Positions 39,127 through 48,797 of a stretch of DNA of 64,000 nucleotides are shown here, in pieces. Below the pieces are notes generated by a model. It made no database searches, was not told where the DNA came from, and saw only the letters and a list, made by a program, of their open reading frames with translations. The stretch is from contig NZ_JANQCD010000012.1 in NCBI RefSeq assembly GCF_026672275.1, forward strand, positions 1 to 64,000. The letters are read 5' to 3'. The position numbers and the translations under genes are program-made. Position 1 is the first letter of the stretch, and the number at the start of each line of letters is the position of its first letter. Origin of the DNA: Marinifilum sp. D737 (GTDB lineage Bacteria > Bacteroidota > Bacteroidia > Bacteroidales > Marinifilaceae).

Positions 39127-39870
39127 TTAAAATCGTATAGAAAAGTGAATGCCTTCAGGTCTGGTGACCAATCTAAATCCTTTTCTATGTCTTACAAAAC
39201 ACAAATCTCCATCGGTATAATAAACTCCTCCATGAACTTTAACCCTGTGACAATCATTGGGTAGGTGTGAGAAGTAAACTGTTCTAGGTGCCTCTACATG
39301 AATATAACCATATTCAGGATAGTATTTGTAATAATGTCCATTGGTATAGTAATAATCACCACTGTGGTGATGAATTACTCTGGGGGCACAAGAAAATCTC
39401 CAAATTACTTGACCATATTTTGAGTGATTGTAACAACTGTGTCCATGTTTATTATTGTAGTACTTGTGTCTATGATATTGCCCATGATGTTTATGGTGAT
39501 ATCCATGATGAGCTCTATAATGATCTCCATGATAATATCTGTGTTCTATATGCCCATGTTTATGGTTTTTGTGATATTTATGTCCCTTGTGTTTTTTATG
39601 TGAATAATGATTTTGGTTATGTGAGTGATTTTTTTTGTATTTGTGATCATGTCTTTGCGATCTGCGATCATCTTTATAGTTATAACTGCTTCGTTTAGAC
39701 CTGTCTCTGTTTTGGTTCTCTTGAAAAGACTTGTTTCTTTTTCTTTCATCGTAACGGGTAGCCTCTTCATTGTATGATCTTCTTTGAGCAAATAAACTAG
39801 TGGTATATGTAGCAAGTGTTGAAACCAATACTATACTGGCAAGCAACTTGTAATATTTTGTCGTTTTCAT
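39127..39870 (-). CDS. Secreted histidine-rich protein
   Basis: 247 aa with a signal peptide (about 29 residues, ending LFAQ). Residues ~30-72 are charged and Arg/Asn-rich. Residues ~74-149 are a low-complexity tract of His, Tyr, Lys and Gly with about 26 histidines. The last ~90 residues look folded, with PRTVYFSHLPNDCHRVKVHGG and a Gly/Tyr pattern reminiscent of DUF6515-like proteins. About 36 histidines in total. Metal (Ni, Zn, Cu) binding in the periplasm is a reasonable inference, not proven. A 19-bp palindrome lies ~53 bp upstream. The tract makes the antisense frame open too, which is a shadow. Confidence 0.7.
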   Translation of the reverse strand: MKTTKYYKLLASIVLVSTLATYTTSLFAQRRSYNEEATRYDERKRNKSFQENQNRDRSKRSSYNYKDDRRSQRHDHKYKKNHSHNQNHYSHKKHKGHKYHKNHKHGHIEHRYYHGDHYRAHHGYHHKHHGQYHRHKYYNNKHGHSCYNHSKYGQVIWRFSCAPRVIHHHSGDYYYTNGHYYKYYPEYGYIHVEAPRTVYFSHLPNDCHRVKVHGGVYYTDGDLCFVRHRKGFRLVTRPEGIHFSIRF

Positions 39871-39922
39871 AGTTTTGGTATTTAAAGGTGAAAGCCATTC
39901 TGCTCTCCGTTGAGTGGCAGTA

Positions 39923-39941
39923 GCAAACTGTAACAGTTTGC
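39923..39941 (-). promoter_or_regulatory. 19-bp palindrome, candidate operator of the His-rich gene
   Basis: GCAAACTGTAACAGTTTGC is a perfect palindrome with 9-base arms and a single central base, 53-71 bp upstream of the start codon. On the minus strand ACAGTTTG inside it is close to the -7 consensus and a TTTTG lies ~20 bases upstream, so a bound protein would block the promoter. Which regulator binds is unknown. Confidence 0.5.
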
Positions 39942-40045
39942 AAATGTTTCTGGCAAAATATCGTCATCCTTTGGTAGGGATGAATCCGTAAAGTAAATAA
40001 CCGGTATACTTTAACTAGATCTTTGCAAAGCTTGTGCCAAAAAAT

Positions 40046-40081
40046 AAAAAAGTGCCGAATCGCTCTGCATTCGGCACTTTT
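40046..40081 (-). terminator. Terminator of the NDH-2 gene
   Basis: AAAAGTGCCGAAT and ATTCGGCACTTTT form perfect arms, followed on the minus strand by a T-run; 24 bases after the stop. Confidence 0.9.
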
Positions 40082-40104
40082 GTGGATGTGATATATTCAA
40101 TTTT

Positions 40105-41466
40105 TTAAGCTATCATATTATCAGCTTTCACTTTTAGACTGGCCTTATCTGTAAAACTTCTTTTTTTAGGTCGAATTAAAACTCTTAAGGATTGATCGGA
40201 AGTAAAATAATTCCATACCCAATTGATAAGAATAAAAAAGCGATTCTTTACACCAACAATTGCCATCAGGTGCACAAACAACCATAATAGCCAGGCAAAA
40301 AATCCCTGCATTTTAATTCCAGGAATATCAGCCACTGCCAAGTTCTTTCCAATAGTAGCCATCGATCCTCTGTCTGTATAATGAAATGCTTTGATTTCTT
40401 TATTTTGTAGCAACCTTTTAAAATTGCTTGCCAGGTTTCCAGCTTGCTGTAATCCAACTTGAGCAACTTGTGGATGTCCATTTTCAAATTTACCTTCGGT
40501 TTGGTAGGCAAGATCTCCAATTGCAAACACATTATCTAGGCCTGCTATTTTATTGTATTGATCTACCTGAAGCCTTCCTGCACGCACGCTCGCATTTTCA
40601 CTGATTCCTTTAATAGGACGTGCTGCAACACCAGCTGCCCAAACCATGGTGTATGATTTAAATTCTTCATCATCATCCAAACGAATGGTTAAGCCATCAT
40701 AATCGGCAACCCTTGCATTGGTTCTAACAATCACGCCAAGTTTTTCAAGGAATTTCTGAGCTTTGGCTGATGCTTTTTCCGACATGCCATTCAATAATTT
40801 ATCCGACGCTTCGAATAGGTAGACATTCATCAGACTAAAATCAAGCTCAGGATAATCTTTCGGAAGAATTTCAGATTTCATTTCGGCCAAAGCCCCTGCC
40901 AACTCTACACCAGTTGGCCCACCTCCTACAAGCACAATGTTCATGTAGTTGGCTGCTTTTTCCGGATCCGATTCGTTCAAAGCCTTCTCATAATTCCTTA
41001 AAATGGAGTTTCGAAGAAAAATGGCTTCCGAAACAGATTTCATCGGTATGGAAAATTCTTCGATATTTTTATTTCCAAAGTAATTCGTACCTACTCCGGT
41101 TGCCAAAACCAGGTAATCATATTTCAATTTTCCCAAAGAGGTGTAGATTTCATTATCTTTTGAATTAACCTCCAATAAATCAGCCATTTGGAAATGTACA
41201 TTGCTTTTCTTTTGGAATATCTTGCGCAAAGGAAATGATATAGAACTTGGCTCGAGTCCCGAAGTTGCTACTTGATAAAATAGGGGTTGAAACTGGTGAA
41301 AGTTGTTTCGATCGATTAGTACTACCTGGTATTTTGTGTTGGCCAATTGTCTTGCCAGTTTTAGTCCTGCAAATCCACCGCCAATAATTACTACTCTGGT
41401 TTTCCCGTTTTCGGGTATGTGTTTTATGGTATCCATATTAGAATTTGTATTAAGAAAATTTGCCAT
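40105..41466 (-). CDS. ndh: Type II NADH:quinone oxidoreductase (NDH-2-like)
   Basis: 453 aa. N-terminal FAD Rossmann motif VVIIGGGFAGLKLARQL at ~25, second NADH Rossmann motif IVLVGGGPTGVELAGAL at ~178, the FAD-binding VFAIGDLAYQ near 315, and hydrophobic segments near the C-terminus (GFFAWLLWLFVHLMAIVGV) that attach it to the membrane. It passes electrons from NADH to quinone without pumping. ATG 41466 used; an internal ATG ten codons on also gives a full protein. Other flavoprotein oxidoreductases of the family remain possible. Confidence 0.87.
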   Translation of the reverse strand: MANFLNTNSNMDTIKHIPENGKTRVVIIGGGFAGLKLARQLANTKYQVVLIDRNNFHQFQPLFYQVATSGLEPSSISFPLRKIFQKKSNVHFQMADLLEVNSKDNEIYTSLGKLKYDYLVLATGVGTNYFGNKNIEEFSIPMKSVSEAIFLRNSILRNYEKALNESDPEKAANYMNIVLVGGGPTGVELAGALAEMKSEILPKDYPELDFSLMNVYLFEASDKLLNGMSEKASAKAQKFLEKLGVIVRTNARVADYDGLTIRLDDDEEFKSYTMVWAAGVAARPIKGISENASVRAGRLQVDQYNKIAGLDNVFAIGDLAYQTEGKFENGHPQVAQVGLQQAGNLASNFKRLLQNKEIKAFHYTDRGSMATIGKNLAVADIPGIKMQGFFAWLLWLFVHLMAIVGVKNRFFILINWVWNYFTSDQSLRVLIRPKKRSFTDKASLKVKADNMIA

Positions 41467-41775
41467 ATTATCCGTCTGTTTTTCATTATTCGGATTAAAG
41501 ACTCTTTTGTCTTTTACAAATTAAAGAAATTATTCTTTAATATTCTAATCGATATTATTATTCAACCGATTGCATGAGAAAATTTATTTTTAAAGCATTT
41601 AAGATCAACCTCATTTTAGAGTGGTTGCTGCCAATTGTTTCCCGACAGATTCTTCATTTTAACTTTGGTTCATTGTTCAGTCCGGACATGTATATTGCCA
41701 AAGAATATAGCATATTATTCGTTTACACCGGCCAGGGTAGATATATTTGTCAATCTCTACAGTAAAATAAAGTAT
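41467..41775. other. Intergenic region NDH-2 / small membrane protein
   Basis: About 310 bp. Contains TATATTTG at 41743 (listed) just before the small gene. A 63-codon frame at 41574 shows no family features. Confidence 0.5.
41743..41750 (+). promoter_or_regulatory. -7 element (TATATTTG) of the small membrane protein gene
   Basis: Exact consensus, 25 bases before ATG 41776. It supports that start over the longer frame that opens at 41635, because the transcript would begin after 41755. Confidence 0.55.
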
Positions 41776-42072
41776 ATGGATTTTGGAAGATTAATTATCG
41801 GTCTCTTCTTAATGGCTAATACCATTTACAAGTTGTATCAGAAACGCATTAGCTGGCCTCGTATGGTATTCTCAGTTCTTTTTGGAATGGGATTTATTCT
41901 GCAAGCAATTAGTGGATCAGAAGATTTGCAGATGGAAGCGTATTTTTCTCCATCTCAAATGGAGTATTGGTCTTTACTTGACCAATTCTTACTTGTGTTG
42001 CTAATCTTTTTTCTGGGAAGGTACATTTATGAACTAATTGGAAACAAAAAGAGAGAGAAGTTGCAAGCGTAA
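41776..42072 (+). CDS. Small membrane protein, unknown function
   Basis: 98 aa from ATG 41776 (the frame is open from 41635, but the promoter lies within that extension). Three hydrophobic segments: ~3-16, ~27-44 (MVFSVLFGMGFILQAISG) and ~66-88 (DQFLLVLLIFFLGRYIYE), ending in a Lys-rich tail. No known motif. Single gene followed by a terminator. Function not recognised. Confidence 0.6.
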   Translation: MDFGRLIIGLFLMANTIYKLYQKRISWPRMVFSVLFGMGFILQAISGSEDLQMEAYFSPSQMEYWSLLDQFLLVLLIFFLGRYIYELIGNKKREKLQA

Positions 42073-42076
42073 AAAA

Positions 42077-42108
42077 AATCCGAAACACCAATATGGTATT
42101 TCGGATTT
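42077..42108. terminator. Terminator between small membrane protein and ridA
   Basis: AAATCCGAAA and TTTCGGATTT arms with CACC/GGT closing the loop; A/T-runs on both sides allow use in both directions. Confidence 0.85.
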
Positions 42109-42128
42109 GTATTATGATTTTACTGTGA

Positions 42129-42485
42129 TTAAGCTTCTTTCTTAGCTGCAACAACAGACATTTCAACCAATAGTTCAGGACGAGCCATGCGTGCTTCAAC
42201 GCAAGCTCGTGCTGGTTGATATCCATCAACTACCCATGCATCCCACACTTCGTTCATAGCAGCGAAATCTTTCATATCGCGAACGTAAATGGTTACAGAT
42301 AGAATGTGCTTCTTATCAGAACCAGCTTTTTCCAATAACTCTTCTACTTTTTCAAGTGTAGTTACTGTTTGTTCTTTAATATCTGCATTCGCATCTTTTG
42401 CAGTTTGTCCACACAAATAAATGGTGTTGCCGTGCTCTACAATACGGCTCATTCTTGGAGTTGAATCGATTCTTTTGATTGTCAT
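42129..42485 (-). CDS. Rid (YjgF/YER057c) family protein
   Basis: 118 aa, cytoplasmic trimer-forming family. Visible signature: [19 protein letters not shown], then [19 protein letters not shown] and the C-terminal [19 protein letters not shown] with the conserved Arg that binds carboxylates. RidA members hydrolyse reactive enamine/imine intermediates released by PLP enzymes; the GQTAKD start places it nearer to the RidA-like subgroups than the archetype, so the exact activity is open. Confidence 0.85.
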   Translation of the reverse strand: MTIKRIDSTPRMSRIVEHGNTIYLCGQTAKDANADIKEQTVTTLEKVEELLEKAGSDKKHILSVTIYVRDMKDFAAMNEVWDAWVVDGYQPARACVEARMARPELLVEMSVVAAKKEA

Positions 42486-42585
42486 TTTTGGTAAATGTTT
42501 AAGTTATTTTGAGAGCGAAAATAAAAAAAACAGGATACTTAATGCTTTTTACAATGAATTAATTCATCCAAATTAGCATAATAGA

Positions 42586-42593
42586 TATATTTG
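42586..42593 (+). promoter_or_regulatory. -7 element (TATATTTG) of the 42.7-kb lipoprotein gene
   Basis: Exact consensus, 66 bases before the ATG. No -33 TTTG is clear. Confidence 0.5.
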
Positions 42594-42659
42594 CACACAA
42601 ATGCATTCATTTTTATATTCCATTCCCACACTTGAGTTCTAATTTTTAAATTTTATCAA

Positions 42660-43181
42660 ATGAACAAATTAATCAAACTTTTCCTTGTGGCAGTATTGTC
42701 AATATTTACATTCATTTCCTGCAGTGATGACGATTCTGACACAAGTGTTATTGGAAATTGGGAGTATACCAAAACCATTGTCACAAAAATCAATAATAAG
42801 TCTGTAAACTACGACATTACTGATTTGATAGATATAAATGGCAGTATGGAATTCTATGAGAACGGTACCTGTAAATTAATATATGGCGATGTTGTTGATT
42901 GGAAGTATACCAACAACGAAACTGCAATCGAATTGTATTTTCCTATCGAAGAGGAAGACAAAGAAGAAGGTAAACCCGATGTTGACACGCAAGTTTTGCC
43001 ATTTACACTATCAGGTAATGAAATGATATTTGTAGACAATGATTTTGATATAGATAATTCCGATGAATATCCAGAAGAAGGAATGATGAGTTTTTCTGAA
43101 TTTGAAAAATTATTTAATGAGAACATTAGCTCTGAATCAGAGATAACTGTTTCAGTCAAAATAATCTTTTTAAGAAAGTAA
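42660..43181 (+). CDS. Lipoprotein, lipocalin-like
   Basis: 173 aa with lipobox FISC (Cys21) and an Asp/Ser-rich tether (SDDDSDTS), typical of exported Bacteroidota lipoproteins. The mature part starts VIGNWEYTKTIV and continues with a beta-rich pattern, FYENGTCKLIYGD, then WKYTNNETAIELYF, as in lipocalin-like domains. Strongly acidic middle (EEEDKEEGKPD). No specific function. Confidence 0.65.
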   Translation: MNKLIKLFLVAVLSIFTFISCSDDDSDTSVIGNWEYTKTIVTKINNKSVNYDITDLIDINGSMEFYENGTCKLIYGDVVDWKYTNNETAIELYFPIEEEDKEEGKPDVDTQVLPFTLSGNEMIFVDNDFDIDNSDEYPEEGMMSFSEFEKLFNENISSESEITVSVKIIFLRK

Positions 43182-43183
43182 TC

Positions 43184-43216
43184 AAAAAATGCCGTTTCAA
43201 ATGAATGAAACGGCAT
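43184..43216 (-). terminator. Terminator of valS
   Basis: ATGCCGTTTCA and TGAAACGGCAT are perfect 11-base arms; six T follow on the minus strand. Located 53 bases after the valS stop; may also serve the convergent lipoprotein gene. Confidence 0.85.
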
Positions 43217-43268
43217 CTAAATATTTAATCTGCGAGGATCATAAATAAATCATGATCATCTGCGTCTA

Positions 43269-45893
43269 TTACTTCATGCTTGCAATACGCTCTTCCAAAA
43301 CTTTGATTTTGGCTTCGGCATCTGCCATTTTCTTTTTCTCCATTTCAACCACTTTGGCAGGTGCGTTGTTTACGAAGCGTTCGTTGCTCATTTTCTTCTG
43401 AACAGAAGCAAGGAATCCTTGAGTGTATTTCAACTCTTCTTCCATTTTCTTCAACTCTTCTTCAACGTCAACCAAGTCACCAAGAGGAATGAAATACTCA
43501 ACAGCTTTTACAATGAAAGACATTGCTCCAGCCATTTCGCCATTGGCAGCAGAAATCTCGTTAAGGTTACACATTTTAGCAATTACAGTGTCGAAAGCTG
43601 TATCGTAGTTGCCTTCTTTCACCATGTAGTTCATTGCCAAAGCATCTTTAAATGCAATGTTTTTCTGCTTACGGATGTTACGAACCGCAACAATCACTTC
43701 CTTCACTTGTTCGAATTTCTCCAACAATGCAGCATTGTAAGCTTCAGGCTTAGGCATAACAGAAATCATGATGCTATCCTCTTCATTTCTATCAGCCAAT
43801 AACTGGTAAATTTCTTCAGTTAGGAATGGCATGAATGGGTGCAGCAACTGCATCAATTTCTCGAACAAGCCAACTGTAGCTTCGTAAGTTTTCTTGTCGA
43901 TTGGCTGCTGATATCCTGGTTTTACCATTTCCAAATACCATGATGAGAATTCATCGCGGAACAAGGTATAAACAGTCATCAATGCTTCGCTGATACGGTA
44001 TTGCTTGAACTGCTCATCCAGTGTTTCCATGGTTTTGTTCAAACGTGCATGGAATACTTCTGTTGCAATTCTTGCTGATTCAGGTTGGTCTATGTCTGCA
44101 ACTTCCCAACCTTTAACCAAACGGAATGCGTTCCAGATCTTGGTAGTAAAGTTACGTCCCTGCTCTGGCAAGTTTTCGTCGAACAACAAGTCACCACCTG
44201 CAGGAGAACAAAGCAACATGCCTACACGAACACCATCAGCACCATACTTGGCAATTAAATCCAATGGATCTGGTGAGTTACCTAATGATTTAGACATCTT
44301 ACGACGCTGGCTATCGCGAACGATACCTGTTAGGTAAACATTGCTAAATGGCTTTTCGCCGATATATTCATAACCCGCAATCACCATACGTGCAATCCAG
44401 AAGAATAGAATATCCGGACCAGACACAAGGTCATTGGTTGGGTAATAGTATTTAATTTCTTCGTTACCAGGCTTGCGAATTCCATCGAAAACCGAAATTG
44501 GCCACAACCAAGAAGAGAACCAGGTATCCAATACATCTTCATCCTGACGCAAGTCTTCAGCTTTGTATTCTTTACCTGTTTTCGCTTTTGCTTCTTCAAT
44601 AGCTTCCTCAATCGTTTTGGCAACTACATATCCGCCTTCAGGCAAATAGTATACAGGAATACGTTGTCCCCACCACAACTGACGAGAAATACACCAGTCT
44701 TTCACATTCTCCATCCAGTGACGGTATGTGTTCTTGAATTTAGCAGGGTGTAATTGAATGTCATCATTCATTACATGCTCCAATGCTGGTGCCGAAAGTT
44801 CTTTCATTTTCAAGAACCACTGCATACTTAGCTTAGGCTCGATTACGGCATCAGTTCTCTCTGAGAAACCAACTTTGTTCACGTAATCTTCCATTTTTAC
44901 CAGGTTACCGGCAGCTTCCAAATCAGGAATAATCAAATCACGAACTTCGAAACGATCTTTGCCAATGTACATTTGAGCAGCTTCGCTCATGGTACCATTG
45001 TCGTTAAAGATATCGATAGACTCCAAATTATGGCGATCACCAATTTCGTAGTCATTCAAATCGTGAGCTGGTGTAATTTTCAATGCACCAGTACCAAATT
45101 CCATATCTACATATTCATCCTGAATAATAGGTACAGAACGGTTTACCAAAGGAACAATTACACGCTTGCCTTTTAGGTGAGTAAAACGTTCATCGTTTGG
45201 ATTCACACAAACAGCGGTATCACCTAAAATGGTTTCCGGACGAGTAGTAGCAATAGTTACATACTCATCTTCTGTTCCTTCAATCTGATATCTTAAATAG
45301 TAAAGCTTTGATTGTAGCTCTTTGTAGATTACCTCTTCGTCGGATACAGCAGTTTGTGCTGCAGGATCCCAGTTTACCATACGAACACCACGGTAAATCT
45401 TATCCTTCTTATACAAATCGATGAATACATCAATTACTGATTCGTACAAAGATTCATCCATGGTAAAAGCAGTACGTTCCCAATCACATGAAGCACCTAA
45501 TTTTTTCAACTGCTCCAAAATGATTCCACCATGCTTTTCTTTCCACTCCCAAGCGTGTTTCATGAACTCGTCGCGAGTGATATCTGCCTTGGCAATGCCT
45601 TCTTGCTTTAGTTTATTTACAACTTTAGCTTCGGTAGCAATCGACGCGTGGTCGGTTCCTGGTACCCAACAGACATTTTTACCCTGCAATCTGGCTCTGC
45701 GGACCAATACATCTTGAATTGTATTGTTTAGCATATGCCCCATGTGTAACACACCGGTGACGTTTGGTGGCGGAATTACAATTGTATACGCCTCTCTCTC
45801 GTCTGGTACTGAGTGGAAGAATCCTTTATCCATCCAATACTTATACCACTTGTCCTCCGATTCTGCAGGATTGTACTTAGTTGGGATTTCCAT
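43269..45893 (-). CDS. valS: Valyl-tRNA synthetase
   Basis: 874 aa, normal length. Class I signatures: [15 protein letters not shown] (HIGH) at ~37-51 and [12 protein letters not shown] (KMSKS) at ~530. The editing domain ([16 protein letters not shown]) and the C-terminal coiled-coil arm ([20 protein letters not shown] onward) are both present. It charges tRNA(Val) and clears misactivated threonine. Single gene. Confidence 0.98.
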   Translation of the reverse strand: MEIPTKYNPAESEDKWYKYWMDKGFFHSVPDEREAYTIVIPPPNVTGVLHMGHMLNNTIQDVLVRRARLQGKNVCWVPGTDHASIATEAKVVNKLKQEGIAKADITRDEFMKHAWEWKEKHGGIILEQLKKLGASCDWERTAFTMDESLYESVIDVFIDLYKKDKIYRGVRMVNWDPAAQTAVSDEEVIYKELQSKLYYLRYQIEGTEDEYVTIATTRPETILGDTAVCVNPNDERFTHLKGKRVIVPLVNRSVPIIQDEYVDMEFGTGALKITPAHDLNDYEIGDRHNLESIDIFNDNGTMSEAAQMYIGKDRFEVRDLIIPDLEAAGNLVKMEDYVNKVGFSERTDAVIEPKLSMQWFLKMKELSAPALEHVMNDDIQLHPAKFKNTYRHWMENVKDWCISRQLWWGQRIPVYYLPEGGYVVAKTIEEAIEEAKAKTGKEYKAEDLRQDEDVLDTWFSSWLWPISVFDGIRKPGNEEIKYYYPTNDLVSGPDILFFWIARMVIAGYEYIGEKPFSNVYLTGIVRDSQRRKMSKSLGNSPDPLDLIAKYGADGVRVGMLLCSPAGGDLLFDENLPEQGRNFTTKIWNAFRLVKGWEVADIDQPESARIATEVFHARLNKTMETLDEQFKQYRISEALMTVYTLFRDEFSSWYLEMVKPGYQQPIDKKTYEATVGLFEKLMQLLHPFMPFLTEEIYQLLADRNEEDSIMISVMPKPEAYNAALLEKFEQVKEVIVAVRNIRKQKNIAFKDALAMNYMVKEGNYDTAFDTVIAKMCNLNEISAANGEMAGAMSFIVKAVEYFIPLGDLVDVEEELKKMEEELKYTQGFLASVQKKMSNERFVNNAPAKVVEMEKKKMADAEAKIKVLEERIASMK

Positions 45894-46303
45894 TTGTTTA
45901 ACTATAATTTAATAATTCTATATTTTCAAAAAAATTTGGGTCAAAATTAAGAAATTCTATGGGATATTACTTCACTGAATGACAATAAAATGAGGGAAAT
46001 AGTAAATAAGAGTCCGCAATCGTTTTATCATTGAAACCAATCGTCTGCTACTTCCTAATGGTCAGTTTTTTAAATCGATGCTGAAAAGCATTAAAAATCA
46101 TTTTTTTTACCTGCTTTTTTATATACTTTTGGCAAACTAAGTTTCTAAGTACTTAGAGTATTTATGAGTACTTAAAGTTAAAAATGATCGAAAAGGAATC
46201 CACCTTTATATTGGATTATACAACTTTAAGTACTTTAGGCATTTTAAGTATTTTAGGCACTTGTTAACAAATTAAATCAAACACTTAAACATATTTATAA
46301 CAA
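45894..46303. other. Intergenic region valS / aminotransferase
   Basis: About 410 bp. TACTTTTG at 46124-46131 fits the -7 consensus for the aminotransferase; the ~170-base leader that follows carries the inverted AGTACTTAAAGTT repeats listed at 46145-46262. The valS-side half is AT-rich without other features. Confidence 0.5.
46145..46262 (+). repeat. Inverted AAGTACTTAAAGTT repeats in a 5' leader
   Basis: AGTACTTAAAGTT (46169-46181) recurs in reverse complement at 46222-46234, and both arms carry extra degenerate copies of an AAGTACTT / TTTAGGC word, so the leader can fold into a long stem with a ~40-base loop. The same words appear between ribBA and ribH (20211). Confidence 0.5.
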
Positions 46304-47503
46304 ATGCCACAGATATCAGATAAAGGAAGATTGATGCCTGAATCACCAATTCGTAAATTGGTTCCTTATGCAGAAGGCGCAAAAGCTAAAGGCAGAACAG
46401 TTTATCACTTGAACATTGGTCAGCCTGATATTAAAACTCCGGAAGTTGCAATGGATGCAATTAGAAATTGTACGGAGAAAGTTATTGAGTATTCTCACTC
46501 TGCAGGTAATGTATCTTACCGTAAGAAGTTGGCTAAAATGTACCAAAATATTGGTATTGATGTTAACGAAGAAGAGATGTTGATTACAACTGGTGGATCA
46601 GAGGCAATTACTTTTGCATTGATGACATGTTTAAATCCTGGTGATGAAGTTTTGATTCCAGAGCCATTCTATGCTAACTACAATGGTTTTGCGATTTCAG
46701 CTGGTGTTAAGGTTGTACCTATTACTTCAAGTATCGAGAATGATTTTGCTTTGCCTTCAATCGAAGAGTTTGAAAAATTGATGACTCCAAAAACCAAGGC
46801 GATTGTGATTTGTAATCCAAACAACCCAACGGGTTACTTGTATTCTAAAGAGGAATTGAACCAATTGCGTGAATTGATTTTGAAGCACGATTTGTTCTTA
46901 TTCTCTGATGAAGTGTACCGTGAATTCTGTTATGGTGGCGAAGAGCACTTCTCAGCTATGAACCTTGAAGGATTAGAGCAAAACGTAGTAATGATGGATT
47001 CGGTATCGAAGCGTTATTCGGAATGTGGTGTTCGTATTGGTGCTATGATTACCAAAAACAAAGAGGTAATTACTACTGCATTAAAATTCGCTCAAGCTCG
47101 TTTATGCCCACCTGCATTTGGTCAGATTGCAGCGGAAGCTTCTTTGGATACTCCACAGGAATATTTTACTGAAGTTTACGATGAGTATATTGCTCGTCGC
47201 GATTTCATGGTTGCTGCCCTAAATGAAATGGAAGGTGTTTATTGCCCAATACCTAAAGGTGCGTTTTACACAGTAGTAAAACTTCCGATTGATGATGCTG
47301 ATAAATTTGCTCAGTGGATTTTGGAAGAGTTCGAGCACAAAAACCAAACAGTTATGGTTGCTCCTGCTACCGGATTCTATGCAACTCCAGGTTTAGGTAA
47401 AAACGAGGTTCGTATTGCATACGTATTGAAGAAAGAAGATCTTGCAAATGCAATGGAAACTTTAGCCGAAGCATTAAAGGTTTATCCAGGAAGAACTTTG
47501 TAA
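46304..47503 (+). CDS. PLP-dependent aminotransferase, class I/II
   Basis: 399 aa, fold type I. Visible: LNIGQPDIKTPE near the start, the GGSEAITFA loop, CNPNNPTGYLYS, FSDEVYREFCYGG and the PLP lysine in SVSKRYSECGVRIGAM. The C-terminal Arg that binds the substrate carboxylate is in NEVRIAYV. Aspartate- or aromatic-type transaminase activity is likely; exact substrate not determined. Its leader contains a repeat-based hairpin. Confidence 0.88.
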   Translation: MPQISDKGRLMPESPIRKLVPYAEGAKAKGRTVYHLNIGQPDIKTPEVAMDAIRNCTEKVIEYSHSAGNVSYRKKLAKMYQNIGIDVNEEEMLITTGGSEAITFALMTCLNPGDEVLIPEPFYANYNGFAISAGVKVVPITSSIENDFALPSIEEFEKLMTPKTKAIVICNPNNPTGYLYSKEELNQLRELILKHDLFLFSDEVYREFCYGGEEHFSAMNLEGLEQNVVMMDSVSKRYSECGVRIGAMITKNKEVITTALKFAQARLCPPAFGQIAAEASLDTPQEYFTEVYDEYIARRDFMVAALNEMEGVYCPIPKGAFYTVVKLPIDDADKFAQWILEEFEHKNQTVMVAPATGFYATPGLGKNEVRIAYVLKKEDLANAMETLAEALKVYPGRTL

Positions 47504-47524
47504 AAGTTATTACACATATTCATA

Positions 47525-47561
47525 TAAAAAAAACGGCTCTTAATTTGGGAGCCGTTTTTTT
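47525..47561. terminator. Bidirectional terminator
   Basis: AAAACGGCTC and GAGCCGTTTT arms with A/T-runs on both sides, between the convergent aminotransferase and pseudouridine synthase genes. Confidence 0.9.
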
Positions 47562-47575
47562 ATTGGTATATTCTC

Positions 47576-48592
47576 TTAGAATAACTTTAGCATTCTAACT
47601 TCTTCAGCAGTTAAGAATCTCCATTTTCCTCTTGGGATATTTTTCTTGGTAATTCCTGCAAAGAAAACACGATCAAGTTTCTCTACCGTATATCCTAAAT
47701 GTTCGAAAATTCTACGAACAATTCTGTTTTTTCCAGAGTGGATTTCAATTCCAACTTGCTTTTTGTCTTTAGGATCGGCAAAGCTAATGGCATCCGATTT
47801 GATGAAACCATCTTCCAACTCCAGGCCTTTGTCAATCATGTCAAGTTCTTCCTGTGAAATTTCACGATCCAAGAATACATGATAGATTTTCTTCTTGTTG
47901 TAGCTTGGGTGTGTTAAGCGTTTGGTAAGATCGCCATCATTGGTAAACAACAAAACTCCTGTTGTCATTCTATCTAATCTTCCAACAGGATAAACTCTTT
48001 CATTGCAAGCGTTTTTAATCAAGTCGATTACAGTTTTTCGCCCCATTGGGTCATCCAAAGTGGTTACAAAATCCTTTGGTTTGTTCAAAACAAGATAAAC
48101 TTTCGATTCTGGCTGAAGTAAAACTCCATCCATACAAACTTTATCTTTCAGATTCACTTTGGTTCCAACTTCTGTTACAACCTCACCGTTTACAGTAACA
48201 CGACCTTCTGCTATCCTTGAATCAGCTTCGCGTCTGGAACATTCGCCAGAATTGGCAATGAATTTATTCAATCTCAGGATACCATCTTTTGGGCCTACCA
48301 TTCGAGCATGTTCAAGCTGCTTTTTCTTGCTGTAGTGTCTTTTGCGCAACGATTCCTTGTCAGGACCATTTTCGTTAAATCGTTTTTTTGATTTAAAAGG
48401 TCTTTTTTGATCCGATTGCTTGGAAAATCGCTTCTTTTTCTCTGGATTTTCAGAAAAATCTTTTTTTTCTTCTCTGCTTTTAGAATCTTTTCTAAAATCG
48501 GATTTTGATTCTTCTGATCTGTTTCCACTATATTTTTTTGATCGGTAGTTTGTCTTTCCTCTTCTAGGCTTACCGTAAGTCTTTTCTTCCAT
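47576..48592 (-). CDS. rluB: RsuA/RluB-type pseudouridine synthase with long basic N-terminus
   Basis: 338 aa. Residues 1-~100 are a disordered tract rich in Lys, Arg, Ser and Glu, absent from the E. coli enzyme. Then an S4 domain (LRLNKFIANSGECSRREAD from ~107) and the catalytic domain with PVGRLDRMTTGVLLFTNDG, where the Asp of GRLD is the nucleophile. RluB modifies helix 89 of 23S rRNA; RsuA-type action on 16S cannot be excluded. A TACCTTTG at 48625-48632 (minus) may be its -7 element. Confidence 0.88.
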   Translation of the reverse strand: MEEKTYGKPRRGKTNYRSKKYSGNRSEESKSDFRKDSKSREEKKDFSENPEKKKRFSKQSDQKRPFKSKKRFNENGPDKESLRKRHYSKKKQLEHARMVGPKDGILRLNKFIANSGECSRREADSRIAEGRVTVNGEVVTEVGTKVNLKDKVCMDGVLLQPESKVYLVLNKPKDFVTTLDDPMGRKTVIDLIKNACNERVYPVGRLDRMTTGVLLFTNDGDLTKRLTHPSYNKKKIYHVFLDREISQEELDMIDKGLELEDGFIKSDAISFADPKDKKQVGIEIHSGKNRIVRRIFEHLGYTVEKLDRVFFAGITKKNIPRGKWRFLTAEEVRMLKLF

Positions 48593-48647
48593 TTTCTGAC
48601 AGTATGATCAATGTTTTGAACTTGCAAAGGTATTAATTATCAAAGAA

Positions 48648-48716
48648 TATATTTGAGTAAGATTTCAAAAAGTTCATTTTGATTGTAAAATATACCTGAT
48701 AGATTTTTTACATTTG
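48648..48716 (+). promoter_or_regulatory. Two -7-like elements upstream of glmM
   Basis: TATATTTG (48648-48655) with TTG 23 bases upstream, and TACATTTG (48709-48716) with TTG at the same distance. Both fit TAnnTTTG; either or both may drive glmM, whose ATG is at 48798. Confidence 0.5.
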
Positions 48717-48797
48717 TACATTCGAAAATTAATTCATTGTTTTTTTTCGACACTAAATTTGTGTGTGTGACTGTAAACATTTAACAAAAATTAAAAA

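Noticed and set aside
39288-39698. 136-codon plus-strand frame rich in Cys, Asp, His and Tyr
   Set aside because: It is the antisense of the low-complexity His tract; the minus-strand protein has a signal peptide and a folded C-terminus.
41574-41765. 63-codon frame
   Set aside because: Overlaps the promoter of the small membrane protein gene; no supporting feature.
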